Under the pieces are notes generated by a model. That model worked only from the letters and a program-made list of their open reading frames with translations, did no database searches and was not told the origin of the DNA. A stretch of DNA of 64,000 bases, from assembly GCF_000247695.1 (NCBI RefSeq), contig NW_004624732.1, positions 40,380,444 through 40,444,443 of the forward strand, in the 5' to 3' direction. Below, one piece after another: positions 1 through 10,224 of this stretch. The DNA is from Heterocephalus glaber. Lineage: Eukaryota; Chordata; Mammalia; Rodentia; Bathyergidae. The stretch's first letter is position 1. Every line of letters starts with the position of its first letter. The translations under genes and the position numbers were made by a program.

Positions 1-88
1 TATGTAAAGGTACAATTCCCAATGAGAAATGTAATTGTGTTGTATACCTACAATGTACCAATAAAAGAATGTAAGAAAAAAAATAGTG
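1..88 (+). mobile_element. 3' end of a young L1 LINE (cut by window edge)
   Basis: The sequence matches the 3' terminus of the L1 at 7802-10213 almost base for base, including 'acctacaatgtaccaataa' and a short A-rich tail. Only the last part of the 3' UTR lies in the window. The element either continues to the left or is a short 5'-truncated copy. It lies against an older L1M sequence on the same strand. Confidence 0.8.
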
Positions 89-99
89 GAAAAGCAGAA

Positions 100-545
100 A
101 TGGCACAAATGTCAGCAAGCTAATGAATGGATGAATAAAATGTGGTGCATATATATAATGGAATATCATTAAACAATAAAAAGTTGAAGTACTGTTATAT
201 GCTACAACAAGGATGAACCCTGAAAATTCTATACTAAGTAAAAGGAATATCACAGAAGATTACTTTTTATAATTGCATTTATATGAAATATTGAGATTAG
301 GCAAACCTTTAAAGTCAAAAAGGAGATTAGCAATTGCCTGTGATTAGGGAACATGGGAAGTGTGGTGGATGAGAATGGACAGCTAATTGGTGTGGATTCC
401 TTTTGGTGGCGGAATGATGAAAGTGTTCTCAGATTGAAAATGATCATAATTGCATAACCCAGTGAATGTGTTCTACAACACTGGATTGTGTACCGTACCT
501 GAGAGAATTTTATAGTATGTGGATTATAATACATTGAAGAATGTC
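100..545 (+). mobile_element. Ancient L1M-family 3' end (end of ORF2 and 3' UTR)
   Basis: Bases 120-165 still read like the C-terminal L1 ORF2 motif (W-M-N-K-M-W-C-I-Y-I-M-E-Y). The following 3' UTR, with 'gctacaacaaggatgaacc' and later 'gaattttatagtatgtgga', is recognisable as the mammal-wide L1M tail. Many substitutions and small indels mean it is old and inert. Subfamily not resolved. Confidence 0.7.
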
Positions 546-1700
546 TGAAGCTCTCTTGGTGAAAATGAATGAAAAGATGTGAGAATAAGATCAATGAATG
601 GAGCAAATTTAAGTTCTAACTTGATAAAAACTGGTATTCCTATTGAGTCAATCTAGAAGAGTGTTGTGAGGTCAAAGAGATGCTCTTTGAACTCTGATAT
701 TTTAAAGGTATTTTATTTTTTTCCTGAAAGGTATTTTAAATAATCAATTTATTTTATTTCTTTATGTGTTTATTAATGTAAGGAAAAAGGATACCATCTT
801 CAAACCAAAAGAATGATAATCAAAGATCCACTCTGGTGGCAGGTGGCCCAAGTGGCTGTCAAATATTTGAAGAATCAAGCCTGGGTATACCTGTATCACT
901 GCAGTAGCTTTGTACCTGTTCACTTTGCCTGTAGGAGCCTTTTTTCTTAAATCTTTTCAGATTTACAAAGCTCAACATTTTTAAACATTCTAATTTACTA
1001 AACACTAAACACAATAAACATCTACTCTATAAAGTAAAATTTTAAACAATCAGTACCTTAGTTTGAATAACAACAATCATTACTCTTTGTTAGTGAACAC
1101 CTTGAAAACACAGAGAATGCACTGCACAAAGCTAGAGTTCAGTAAAACAGCAAGCCATGTAGAAATAACCCCAACAGTTTTATGATGTAGAAAAATAACC
1201 AGTTAGAACATACAATGGAAAGTAAATACCTTTTGAATCATTTCTAAATCGTGCCACACATGACCACATGAATTTGGGTCTTTTGTGGCCAACCATTACA
1301 ACAAAGCTGCCTTCCATGGATCCCGTAATTTGAGGCACTCACCTTCCTGCAAGAAGAGGGGCAACCCATTACATGGGTTTGAGTAGGAAGTAATTCTATC
1401 CTTTACTTTTCCTCTGTTTTGTCTTTATACTCCTACTTTTAAGTATTTTTTTTCCTAACACATACTTCTTTGCAGAGATGCAACTCTGTCCTAAACAAAC
1501 AAAAGTTTTGTTATCATTCCCAAAGAGTTATAATTCCCTCGAACCAGAACACCTCTAATATTTCCCTGTCAGCGGAGTCTTTGTTTTCTATTGCATAAAA
1601 TTCCTCTTTACTGTTTTCCCAGAACAAAGAAACAGTTTTCTCTAAAAGAATATTGAAGCAGATTGAAACAGCATAAAGCTTTCAAGTGACAATTACATTG
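546..1700. other. Unassigned AT-rich sequence
   Basis: No coding frame, RNA gene or confidently recognised repeat. The stretch 1230-1390 is somewhat richer in G+C than its surroundings but I could not match it to a family. Confidence 0.5.
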
Positions 1701-1708
1701 ATTTACAT

Positions 1709-1739
1709 ATTTATATATTTATTTATTTATTTATTTATT
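1709..1739. repeat. (TTTA)n microsatellite
   Basis: About seven TTTA units, preceded by an AT-rich run. No retroposon body is attached that I can see. Confidence 0.9.
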
Positions 1740-4465
1740 CACCTCTTATCCAGTCAGTTTTTGTTTTATTTTTGTTTTGGCTTAGAAATATTTAATATGT
1801 ATGCTTCACCCAATATCCCATATTAAGCTGAAAATCACACTAACTCAGACCTTAACCCACAGTGGTCTCTGTGTTTCTGGTCATCATTATTAGAAGCAAA
1901 GAAACATATGCCATGAGAATATCAACCATGAGTGTGATTATAGAATAACTGAATACAAGAACTTCTGAAATAGCTAAAGGTGAGCACTGACTACCAAGAT
2001 TAAGCGAATATTAGTATGTCCTGTACTTTCGAAGAAGAGTATAAACTCCACTGTGACCACAGTCCTAAGATGTGTCATGGTTTGCCTTCCAGGAAATGGT
2101 GGAGAGACCCCATATTCATAACCACTCTTTGAGACATATAATTAGAAAGTGACTAGGAATCATTTCATCCTCATTTCCTTCATCAGGAAGAGAGGTAAAC
2201 CTCGAGCCAAAGCCATGAATCAGAGTGCTTTTGAGAAAGAAGTTTCTCTGTCCATGTCCAGATAGATGGACAAGATTTCATCATTTCCCGAAATCACTTC
2301 ACACAGTGCAGAACAATGTCAGCAGAAATTCACTTCTGCACAGCTAAAGTAGAAGATAGTTCCATAGCGTATTGGAAAAACCCTGAGAGTCCTTCTTATC
2401 CAAACTGAGACCCAGGTGTTTTTTCATGTTTCTCACATTCTATTATTAAATATGTGTTTCCTTGATTTAAAGCTGTCTCCAGGTGTTCTTTGCTTTAATA
2501 GTCTCTGTAAATAATACTCTTTAGAAGGTAACTTCTTAAGTAATTAATGATTGATGCTGTATTGTGTGTTATTGTAGTCCATTTTTGTAGAGCAGCATAA
2601 CATGTGAGCATTTATTATGAAGGAGAAGAAAAAGATGAGAAAAAGCTTGAAAACCACTATTGAAAGAGGCATAGAAATGAAAGCTTTTGAGAATCTAGCA
2701 ATACAACAAAGATATTTGGGCTCTGCGCAGAAATACAACATTGTACCAAGTCTATGAGCTATTTTTGCTAAAGAATGAGTCATTTGAAGAAACTGCAGTT
2801 GTATATTTGTCAAGTGGGCATACAGTTAATTAGACAGAATATAATATACATGTAGCTTCTATTGCTATTTTTATTTCAAGCTCTTAGTGTTTCACATTCC
2901 AGAATGCACAAGTGTTTGCTGATTGAATGCAGTAAAAAATGGTTGCCATCTGGCCTTCTGCCCCTGAGCCATAATATTGTACCCAGCCATTAACTGACAC
3001 ATTTCTTCTTTCTTCTTTCAATTCTGTTCTTCCCTCCTCAGACATTTGATCCAGTATTACTAGTAGTCCTTTTTCCTTCTACCATGTCACTTTGCTTCTG
3101 TTTTTGAGATCATATTTTCTCCTTTAATCTTCTCCCATGTTCAAAAACCTCTGAATCTGATCTGATTCCCTCTTCTAGGTGGTGTTTCTAAAATAATTCT
3201 TCAGGTCTTGATTCCAAACCTAGTTTTCATTTTGACTCAAATCAGTGTCATCTCTTCTGTGCTGTCCTGATGCAGGAGCATCATCTCCTCTACCTTTTCC
3301 ACTCACTCTTACTGATACATTCCTGTAGAGTACTTTGCAGACAGAATGTTATCCCAGACATCCTTTTGCTGTTTTTCCAGTTCATAGCTCTTTGAAGGTA
3401 TTGTGGTACTGACTAGTCTTAAACTTCGGAGCTTCGATATAGTCTAATCTTCCATATGCTGCTGCAGACTCTATTCTTTTACATATATTACATAAAAAAC
3501 TTGATCTGTGTATGTATTTAAGGTACACAAAATAATAAAAAATGAATAATTATTTACTAAATCAGTAGAGCACCTAGAAAAAATAAGTACATGTATACAT
3601 TAATTATTTACATTTTAGAACATCAAATATAAATCACATTAATTTTCAGATTCAGAATCCTTTCTATTTTCCAAGAACATTTCTTATATAGTAGCTCATC
3701 CTCTTTAGATAGGCTAAATAAGTCATGTATTGGATGTAAAATAACAAACTCACAAATAAATGCATCTTTCTGAGAGGATCTGTTTTCAATAATAATTTTA
3801 TATGACTTTGTATAGTCATTTTCCTTTAGATTTTACAGTTTTTGTTATTAGGAATCCAAGAAGAAACTAATAAGATTAACAATTTTGTTAATATTTCAGA
3901 AATAGAAAAAATCACATGTGTAATCATTATAATTTTAAACTGCCAGAAAACTTTTAAAAATTAATAAGAAATATAAAATTATTTTATACAATCAAGCAGA
4001 TGAATTTAAGGCATCAGTGCCATAATGACTGTCACTTCACAATGTTTCCTTATTTTTGTATTGCTAATATTATAAAAATATACTACTCATTTTTTACAAA
4101 AACATATAAAGTAGGATTGAAAAATAAAACGTTGAAAATGATTAAACAATTTGCAAGGCTCTCAGGTAACTTTCAGTTTGCAATAAAATTCATCACCAGA
4201 AACACAGGTATAGCCTTCCACCAAACATACAGCCTATCTCTACTGTATCTTGATAATCCCTTTTTTTAAATGAAGAAAGTGTGTTTTTCCTTATTACAGA
4301 AAAATCCAGTACTTGTGCTCTGAATTATTCTGTCCTACTTTTCTCATGGACATTGGACCTTTTATTTTTCTCTGTTCTTTGAAACACCATAAAGTTCCCA
4401 TGGCATCTTGATAATTTAAAAAGTTACAGCTCCTTAATCCTAGGACACTTCTAGCTACTCCTCCA
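1740..4465. other. Unassigned AT-rich sequence
   Basis: No gene seen. Bases 3000-3440 are pyrimidine-rich and could be an eroded LINE-2 piece, but the match is too weak to call. Bases 2160-2420 are of more even composition and are also unassigned. The open frames here are short and show no family resemblance. Confidence 0.5.
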
Positions 4466-4469
4466 TTCT

Positions 4470-4950
4470 TGCTTCTTTCATTGGTAAACTACAGAGAGTT
4501 CCTATATGATTTTTTCTTTCCTGTTCAACTTCAACCAACTAATGTCTGACTTTCTTCACAGACACTACTCTGAAACTTCCCCTCCCTAAATGAAATAATT
4601 ATAATAATAATTAGCAATAATAATTTTGCAATTTCTTTATTTCTAAATTGAACACAATTTTCTTTTTTTGCTCAACAGTTGTTGACAATCCTCCCTCTTT
4701 TTCGAACTTTTTCATTAGTGATTTGTTAGATATTTTGTTTGCTTTTGGTAGCCTCTTTTTCGTTCTGTTCATACCTCATTGGAGTCTTCTTCCCAATATC
4801 CATTTTGAGCAACCTCTCTACCAATTCTCTAAATGTATTACTGAGGGTTTCACTTAGGGTCCTCCTCTCTTCCTTTTTTAACCTCTCTTATATGCAATCT
4901 ACTCTATTCTCATTAAATATTATCCGATTATATCCAAGACAGATAATTTT
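4470..4950 (+). mobile_element. L2/CR1-like LINE remnant (reverse-transcriptase region)
   Basis: The pyrimidine-rich text around 4790-4890, including 'ctctaaatgtattactgag' followed by 'cttagggtcctcctctctt', resembles the L2/CR1 reverse-transcriptase stretch that encodes P-Q-G-S-V-L-G-P-L-L. Here the frame is broken by substitutions and indels. The assignment is by recall of the consensus and is moderate only. Confidence 0.5.
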
Positions 4951-5172
4951 AATAGAATCAGTTGAAGAAAACCCTGACACTGCCCAAAGTAGTTTATTTT
5001 CATAACAAGTCTTTCAAATTTTTTTTCTCTATTGCTGAGCTTAAGGTCAAGAGTGCCAGGGAAAGGTGAGGGGCTGGAAAGTTGGCAGAAAATGTTACAT
5101 AGCTCCCTCAGACAGGACTGACATAGTAGCCATAGACATGTTAGTTAGAATGAGTTGCAGAATAGACAATTT

Positions 5173-5510
5173 TGTGACAGTTAAGCTGCATGGTCAACTT
5201 CATTGGTTTGGGAGCTGCCCAGGGGATCAGTAAAACACACTTCTGTATATGTGTGGGTAGATCATGGAGGCTGATCTTTGAGTGTATGTCTAGTCATCAC
5301 TTACTTCCTTCTTTCTGGTCCTGTTCCCTGCTCTGTTTCTTGGCCATTATCAACTGAGCAACTTTGTTATACCTAACCCTTCCACCATGATGTTCTTGCC
5401 TTGAACCAGACCAAAGACTGAATCCTCTGAAGCCATGAGCTGAATAAACCTCTCTTCCTTTAAATTGTGGATATAGAGTATTTTTCCAGCAATCGTAAAG
5501 CTAATGTAAG
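5173..5510 (+). mobile_element. LTR-like repeat, ERVL/MaLR type, decayed
   Basis: It begins TGTGACAG and contains a plus-strand end typical of mammalian LTRs: 'ccatgagctgaataaacctc', with a polyadenylation-like aataaa, then a T-rich segment. The internal 'tggtcaacttcattggttt' and 'gggagctgcccagg' resemble a widespread ERVL-type LTR. No internal retroviral sequence adjoins it, so it is probably a solo LTR. Ends are approximate and no clean target duplication was found. Confidence 0.5.
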
Positions 5511-6080
5511 ATTAAATGTCTTAATAAATAAAAATATTTGGTAAGGTGAATTAGTAAATAAAATTATTTTCTGTTTGTAAAAAGGTTATTCAGGCATATA
5601 AGTAACTGGAGAACTGGTATAATGTGAACTGGTATAAAAGACTGGTTGCAGATTTGTGATCTTTCAGCCTACAAGTCTCATATATTCTCACCTTAAATAT
5701 CAAAAAATTTAACATTTTATAATTGCAGCATGGATTGTTTCTATTTTATATTGATAACAAGAATGTATAGATAATGATTGAGAATCTGAATATATATATA
5801 ATTAGAATGTATACACATATACAAATATTTACAATATAACAGTACATATTTACAATCTGATACCATGTATACACAAATACGCATATATGTATTCCTCTTT
5901 TACAGAAAATAAATTAATCATAGAAGTGCCGAAAGTGGATAATGGAATGAAATATATGAAAATCTATGTCACTGAAAGTTAGACAAACTCAGGGCTGTTA
6001 AGGTCTTGACCACAGACTGAAGACTAATTTTTTATATAATCATTGTTACTGGTTGACTGAGGGAGCAGAAAGAGGCTCTG
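5511..6080. other. Unassigned, very AT-rich
   Basis: Runs of alternating T and A at 5790-5890 and low complexity throughout. No gene or repeat family recognised. Confidence 0.5.
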
Positions 6081-6084
6081 ATAT

Positions 6085-6245
6085 CAACGTGTTTCTCATT
6101 TATAAAATGAGTTAATAACCAGAAATTCCTTAACTGCTTTAGATATGTTATGAAGATAAATGAGATCATTTCTAGGCAAAGTTTATGGTTTGTTAGAAAG
6201 AAGCATTATGGAAATAAATGTTGGCATTATTATGGCACTGCAGAG
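6085..6245 (-). mobile_element. MIR SINE
   Basis: The plus strand reads 'tctcatttataaaatgag', then 'gataaatgagatcatttct', then 'aataaatgttggcattatta', which is the reverse complement of the MIR core and 3' region. Old and diverged. Confidence 0.7.
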
Positions 6246-7785
6246 GCTTGCAATACATAATAAATAAAACAAAGTAACATTCTATCCTTGTCACCTTAAA
6301 GAGTACCGATGTCTCACAGAGAAAAGGAACAAGGTATTTAGTCTTTGAAATAAATGAAAATGAGAGAGGTGCTAAAGAGAAAAAGTCCCAAACAAAGAAA
6401 TATGATAGATTGAAGGGTTAAATAACTACTGTATACCTTCCAATGAGGCATTCAAAAATAGCCTCATTTTTATATAAGATTGAACTCTAGTTTAATCTTA
6501 GTTCAATGCAATAAGAACAATACATATTTTTCCTTGTGTCACAGTCCATTTCTTCCATTTTTATTTTTTAAATATAAAGCCATCAAACCAGACCATAACA
6601 CTTTGAAAGTCAACCTTTTATTAAAAATATTGGTGCTGTCTTCGGAGAAAATGATGGTTTTTAAGGAAGAAAGTCCAGTAGCCTGTCACTGTCACAGTGC
6701 AAGGCCATTTGTCCATTCCAAGCCAATCTAAGTATAATAATATTAAAAATGACAGTTATTGAGTTGGTTAAAAGAAGTGAAAATGGAATGGTGGTAATAA
6801 AATTCAATGAGATTATGTGAGGTTTGTTTAGCCTATCAGTCAGAGTCATTTATGCACAACTATTTAGCACAGAGAATGTAGTACATACTATGGACTTTCT
6901 GGAGAAAACTGCCAGAGGGCTTCTAATCTCTTTTAAAAAATATTACAATTTTCTCCTTCATCACAGTGTCTAGAACAAAGTAATGATGACAGAAAGTATT
7001 CATTAGTCTACTTATAAGTTTTAAAAAGCTTCCCTTCAATTAATGTAGTCCTTGAATACCCATGGTTTCTCTTCCCATATTTTTACTTAATTTGGAATCA
7101 TAGTGAGAATCTGAAACAGTCTCAAAATATTGATATTTGTCCTGACTCCTTCAGAAACTAAAAACCACATCCATATAATTTTATGACTGTATATTTTATA
7201 ACATATTTTATTGTTACCCATTATTGTTAATTTCTTTCTGTACCAACTTATATACCAATCTTTATCATAGATATGTTGTATAGTGTAGGAAAATATCATA
7301 TATGGAATGCTCCATACTATTCATAGTTTCAACTATCTGTTGGAGGTATTGAAATGTATTCCCAGCAGATAAGAAGGTACTACTTCAATTATGTAAAAGC
7401 AATGAACTTTATTGAAAAATTTACTCAAATTTTCCTATGTACATATATTCTAAGTTTCTAAATGTTGGAATTATTGTGATAAATTGTAAGGTTAGTATAA
7501 AAGTCTTCAAAAGAAAATTAAATCATATAATTTTCCAAAATAAAAACTTGAAATTATAAATATCCCCATGTTGTAAATGATGAAAGATACTTGAGAGCTG
7601 AAGTGTAAAATAAAATAAGTAATTATTTAATTACTTTATCCCCTAAAAACAGTTTACAGTAATGTGAACTAGATTTTGTTTTACATATATGGAAATCATC
7701 CTGAATTCTGAAATTGACATAAAAATTTAAAGAAAAAATAAGAAATTTTTAAATTCTTGGGAATATTTTAATAGTTTATTTCTTT
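6246..7785. other. Unassigned AT-rich sequence, possible second MIR
   Basis: Bases 6770-6885 could be a further minus-strand MIR (gaaaatggaatggtggtaat, then an 'aatgagatta' motif), but the match is weak. The rest shows no gene and no recognised family. Confidence 0.4.
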
Positions 7786-7790
7786 AAAAC

Positions 7791-7801
7791 AGGTGCTGGG
7801 A
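7791..7801. repeat. Target-site duplication, left copy
   Basis: AGGTGCTGGGA, repeated exactly at 10214-10224 on the other side of the L1. The upstream bases 'tttaaaac' fit the TT/AAAA preference of the L1 endonuclease. Confidence 0.85.
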
Positions 7802-9897
7802 GGGATGCAAGGATGGTTAAACATTCATAAATCAATAAATGGAATACACTATATTAACAGAGTCAAGGACAAAAAATATATGATCATCTCAATAGATGCA
7901 TAAAAGGCATCTGACAAAATCCAACACCCATTCACAATAAAAATGCTACAGAAAATTGGAATAGAAGGTCTTTATCTCAACCTGATTAAGGCTATTTATG
8001 AAAAATCAACAGCCAACATCATATTAAATGGTCAAAAACTGAAAACTTTCATGCTAAAATCAGGAAGAAGACAAGGACACCCACTATCACTACTCCTGTG
8101 CAATATAATTCTGGAAACTTTAGCCATAGCAATTAGAAAAGAAAAAGAAATAAAAGGAATAAAGATAGGAAAGGAAGAAGTTAAACTGTCATTATTTGCT
8201 TATGATATGATTCTTTACATAGAAGACCCAAAAAACTTGGCCAAAAGACTTCTAGACCTAATTGACAGATTCAGTAGAGTAGCTGGATATAAGGTCAACA
8301 CTCAAAAAACAATAGCCTTCTTATACACAAATAGCAGACTCACTGAGAGAGAAATTTGGGAAACAATCCCTTTTACAATAGCATCCAAAAAAATGAAATA
8401 TGAGGAACCAACCTCACAAAGGAAGCAAAAGACCTCTACACTGAAAACTACAGCACTCTGAAAAAGGAGATCGAGGAGGATATAAGAAAATGGAAAGGCA
8501 TCCCCTGTTCCTGGGTAGGAAGAACCAATATAATGAAAATGGCCACACTTCCAAAACTACTACATAGATTTAATGCAATTGCCATTGAAATTCCAACAAT
8601 ATACTTCACAGAACTAGAGAAAACAATCCAAAAATTCATTTGGAACAAGAAGAGACCTAGAATAGCAAAAGAAATTTTAAGCAACAGAGATATTGCTGGG
8701 GGTATTATAATCCCCAATGTGAAACCACATTACAAAGCTACTGTGACAAAAAACAGCATGCTATTGTCAAAGAAACAGACCTGAGGATCAGTGGAATAGA
8801 TTGGAAGATGCAGAAACAACTACAGATATGCTCAGCCACATCATCGTTGACAAAGGAGCCAACCATCATCATTGGAGGAAAGATAGCCTATTTAATAAAT
8901 GGTGTTAGAAAAACTGGATTTCAATCTGCCAAAGATTAAAACTAGACCCATACCTATCACCATGCACTAAACTAAGATCTAAATATTAAGACAGAAACAC
9001 TAAACTTGCTGGAAGATAAGTTAGGTAGAACTCTTGAAGACATTGGCATAGGAAAAGACTTTATGAACAAAACCTCAGTAGCATGGGAACTAGCACAAAG
9101 AATCAACAACTGGGATCTCATCTTACTAAAAAGCTTCTGCACTGCAAGAGAAACCACCAACAGAGCTAACAGACAAGCTACAATATGGGAAAAAAATTTT
9201 AGGAGCTGTACCTCAGACAAAGGTCTGCTATCCAGAATATATAAAGAATTGAAAAAAATCAGACTCCCCAATTCAAAGACTCAATTCAAAACTGTGCATC
9301 TGAAATGAACAGACGTTTCTCAGACAAAGAGGTAAAAACAGCAAATAAATATATGAAAAAATGTTCAACATCACTGGTCATTCAAGAGATGCAGATGAAA
9401 ACAACGCTGAGATTCCACCTCACCCCAGAAAGAATGGCTGCTATCAAGAAATCAACCAATAACAAATGCTGGTTGGGGTGTGGGGAGAAAGGAACCCTTC
9501 TCTATTTTTGGTGGGAGTGCAGACTGGTGCAACCACTATGGAAATCAGTGTGGAGACACCTCAAAGAACTAGGGCTAGAGGTCCCATTTGACCCAGCTAT
9601 TTCCCTGCTGGGTATCTTCCCCAAAATTTAAAGGAATCATACCACAGCGATATATGTTCACCCATGTTCATAGCGGCACAGTTTATAATAGCTAAAGCTT
9701 GGAAACAGCCCAAGTACCCATCAACTGGAAACTGGATAAATAAGATGTGGATTTTTAATAAAATGGAGTACTACTCAGCCGTAAAGAACGAGAAGCTAGA
9801 GACATTTATAGCCAAATGGATGCTTATTGAGGCCATACTCTTAAGTGAAATAAATAGGACACATATGTGTAAATACCGAATAATTTATCTAGTGTGA
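7802..9897 (+). pseudogene. L1 ORF2 remnant (reverse transcriptase and C-terminal part)
   Basis: In an active L1, ORF2p nicks DNA and reverse-transcribes the L1 RNA. Recognisable pieces run in order. 7870-8400 is the RT core. An in-frame TAA at 7901 replaces a Glu-like codon. The catalytic F-A-D-D box reads F-A-Y-D (Tyr codon at 8201-8203), and Q-G-C-P-L-S-P is changed to Q-G-H-P-L-S-L. The frame shifts near 8398, and 8470-8784 is the downstream RT/thumb region. Then 9006-9308, 9305-9631 and 9664-9897 carry the cysteine-bearing C-terminal region ([11 protein letters not shown] and W-W-E-C). Several stops and frameshifts make it non-functional, independent of the missing 5' half. Confidence 0.9.
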
Positions 9898-9954
9898 GAA
9901 ACTGAAAGTGTAAACAAGGATTAAAATGATTGAAATGAATAATTTATAATTTGA

Positions 9955-10135
9955 AATATTAAAAGGTCCAAAGGTGTAGGGGTGGTGGGAGGGGAAGGGG
10001 TAAGGAAAGAAGGGAAAGGAAAAATTATGAGAAAAGAAAAAAAATGGAAACGAAATTTATATAAATAGGGAAGGGTGGAGGGGGTGAAGGGCGCACAGGT
10101 AATGGGGAAAAAAATAAGAACTAAGATGCATCATG
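9955..10135 (+). repeat. L1 3' UTR polypurine tract
   Basis: A G+A-rich run with many GGG and GGGG blocks on the plus strand, typical of L1 3' UTRs. The same tract appears as polypyrimidine in the minus-strand copy at 52515-52670. Confidence 0.8.
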
Positions 10136-10213
10136 TACAGGTATAAACACCCAATGATAAATGTAAACGTATTGTATACCTAAAATGTACCAATAAAAGA
10201 ATTTAAAAAAAAT

Positions 10214-10224
10214 AGGTGCTGGGA
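10214..10224. repeat. Target-site duplication, right copy
   Basis: AGGTGCTGGGA, the partner of 7791-7801. It follows the A-rich tail of the L1 directly. Confidence 0.85.

Larger units (their letters stand above)
7802..10213 (+). mobile_element. 5'-truncated L1 LINE with target-site duplication
   Basis: A 2.4 kb L1 insertion running from the middle of the ORF2 reverse-transcriptase domain, through the ORF2 C-terminus (ending near 9897), to a purine-rich 3' UTR (9960-10110) and a short A-rich tail. Exact 11 bp target duplications flank it. The 5' half of ORF2, all of ORF1 and the promoter are missing, so it is dead on arrival. Its 3' UTR matches the copies at 1-88 and 52408-53475, and more loosely 38812-38945, which defines one lineage-specific L1 family. 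Confidence 0.92.

Noticed and set aside
3000..3440. Pyrimidine-rich segment as an L2 LINE
   Set aside because: Only short scattered similarity; could not be ordered along the consensus.
7943..8461. 172-codon open frame as a possible gene
   Set aside because: It is the L1 reverse-transcriptase core with a mutated catalytic box and an upstream in-frame stop, part of a truncated retrotransposon.
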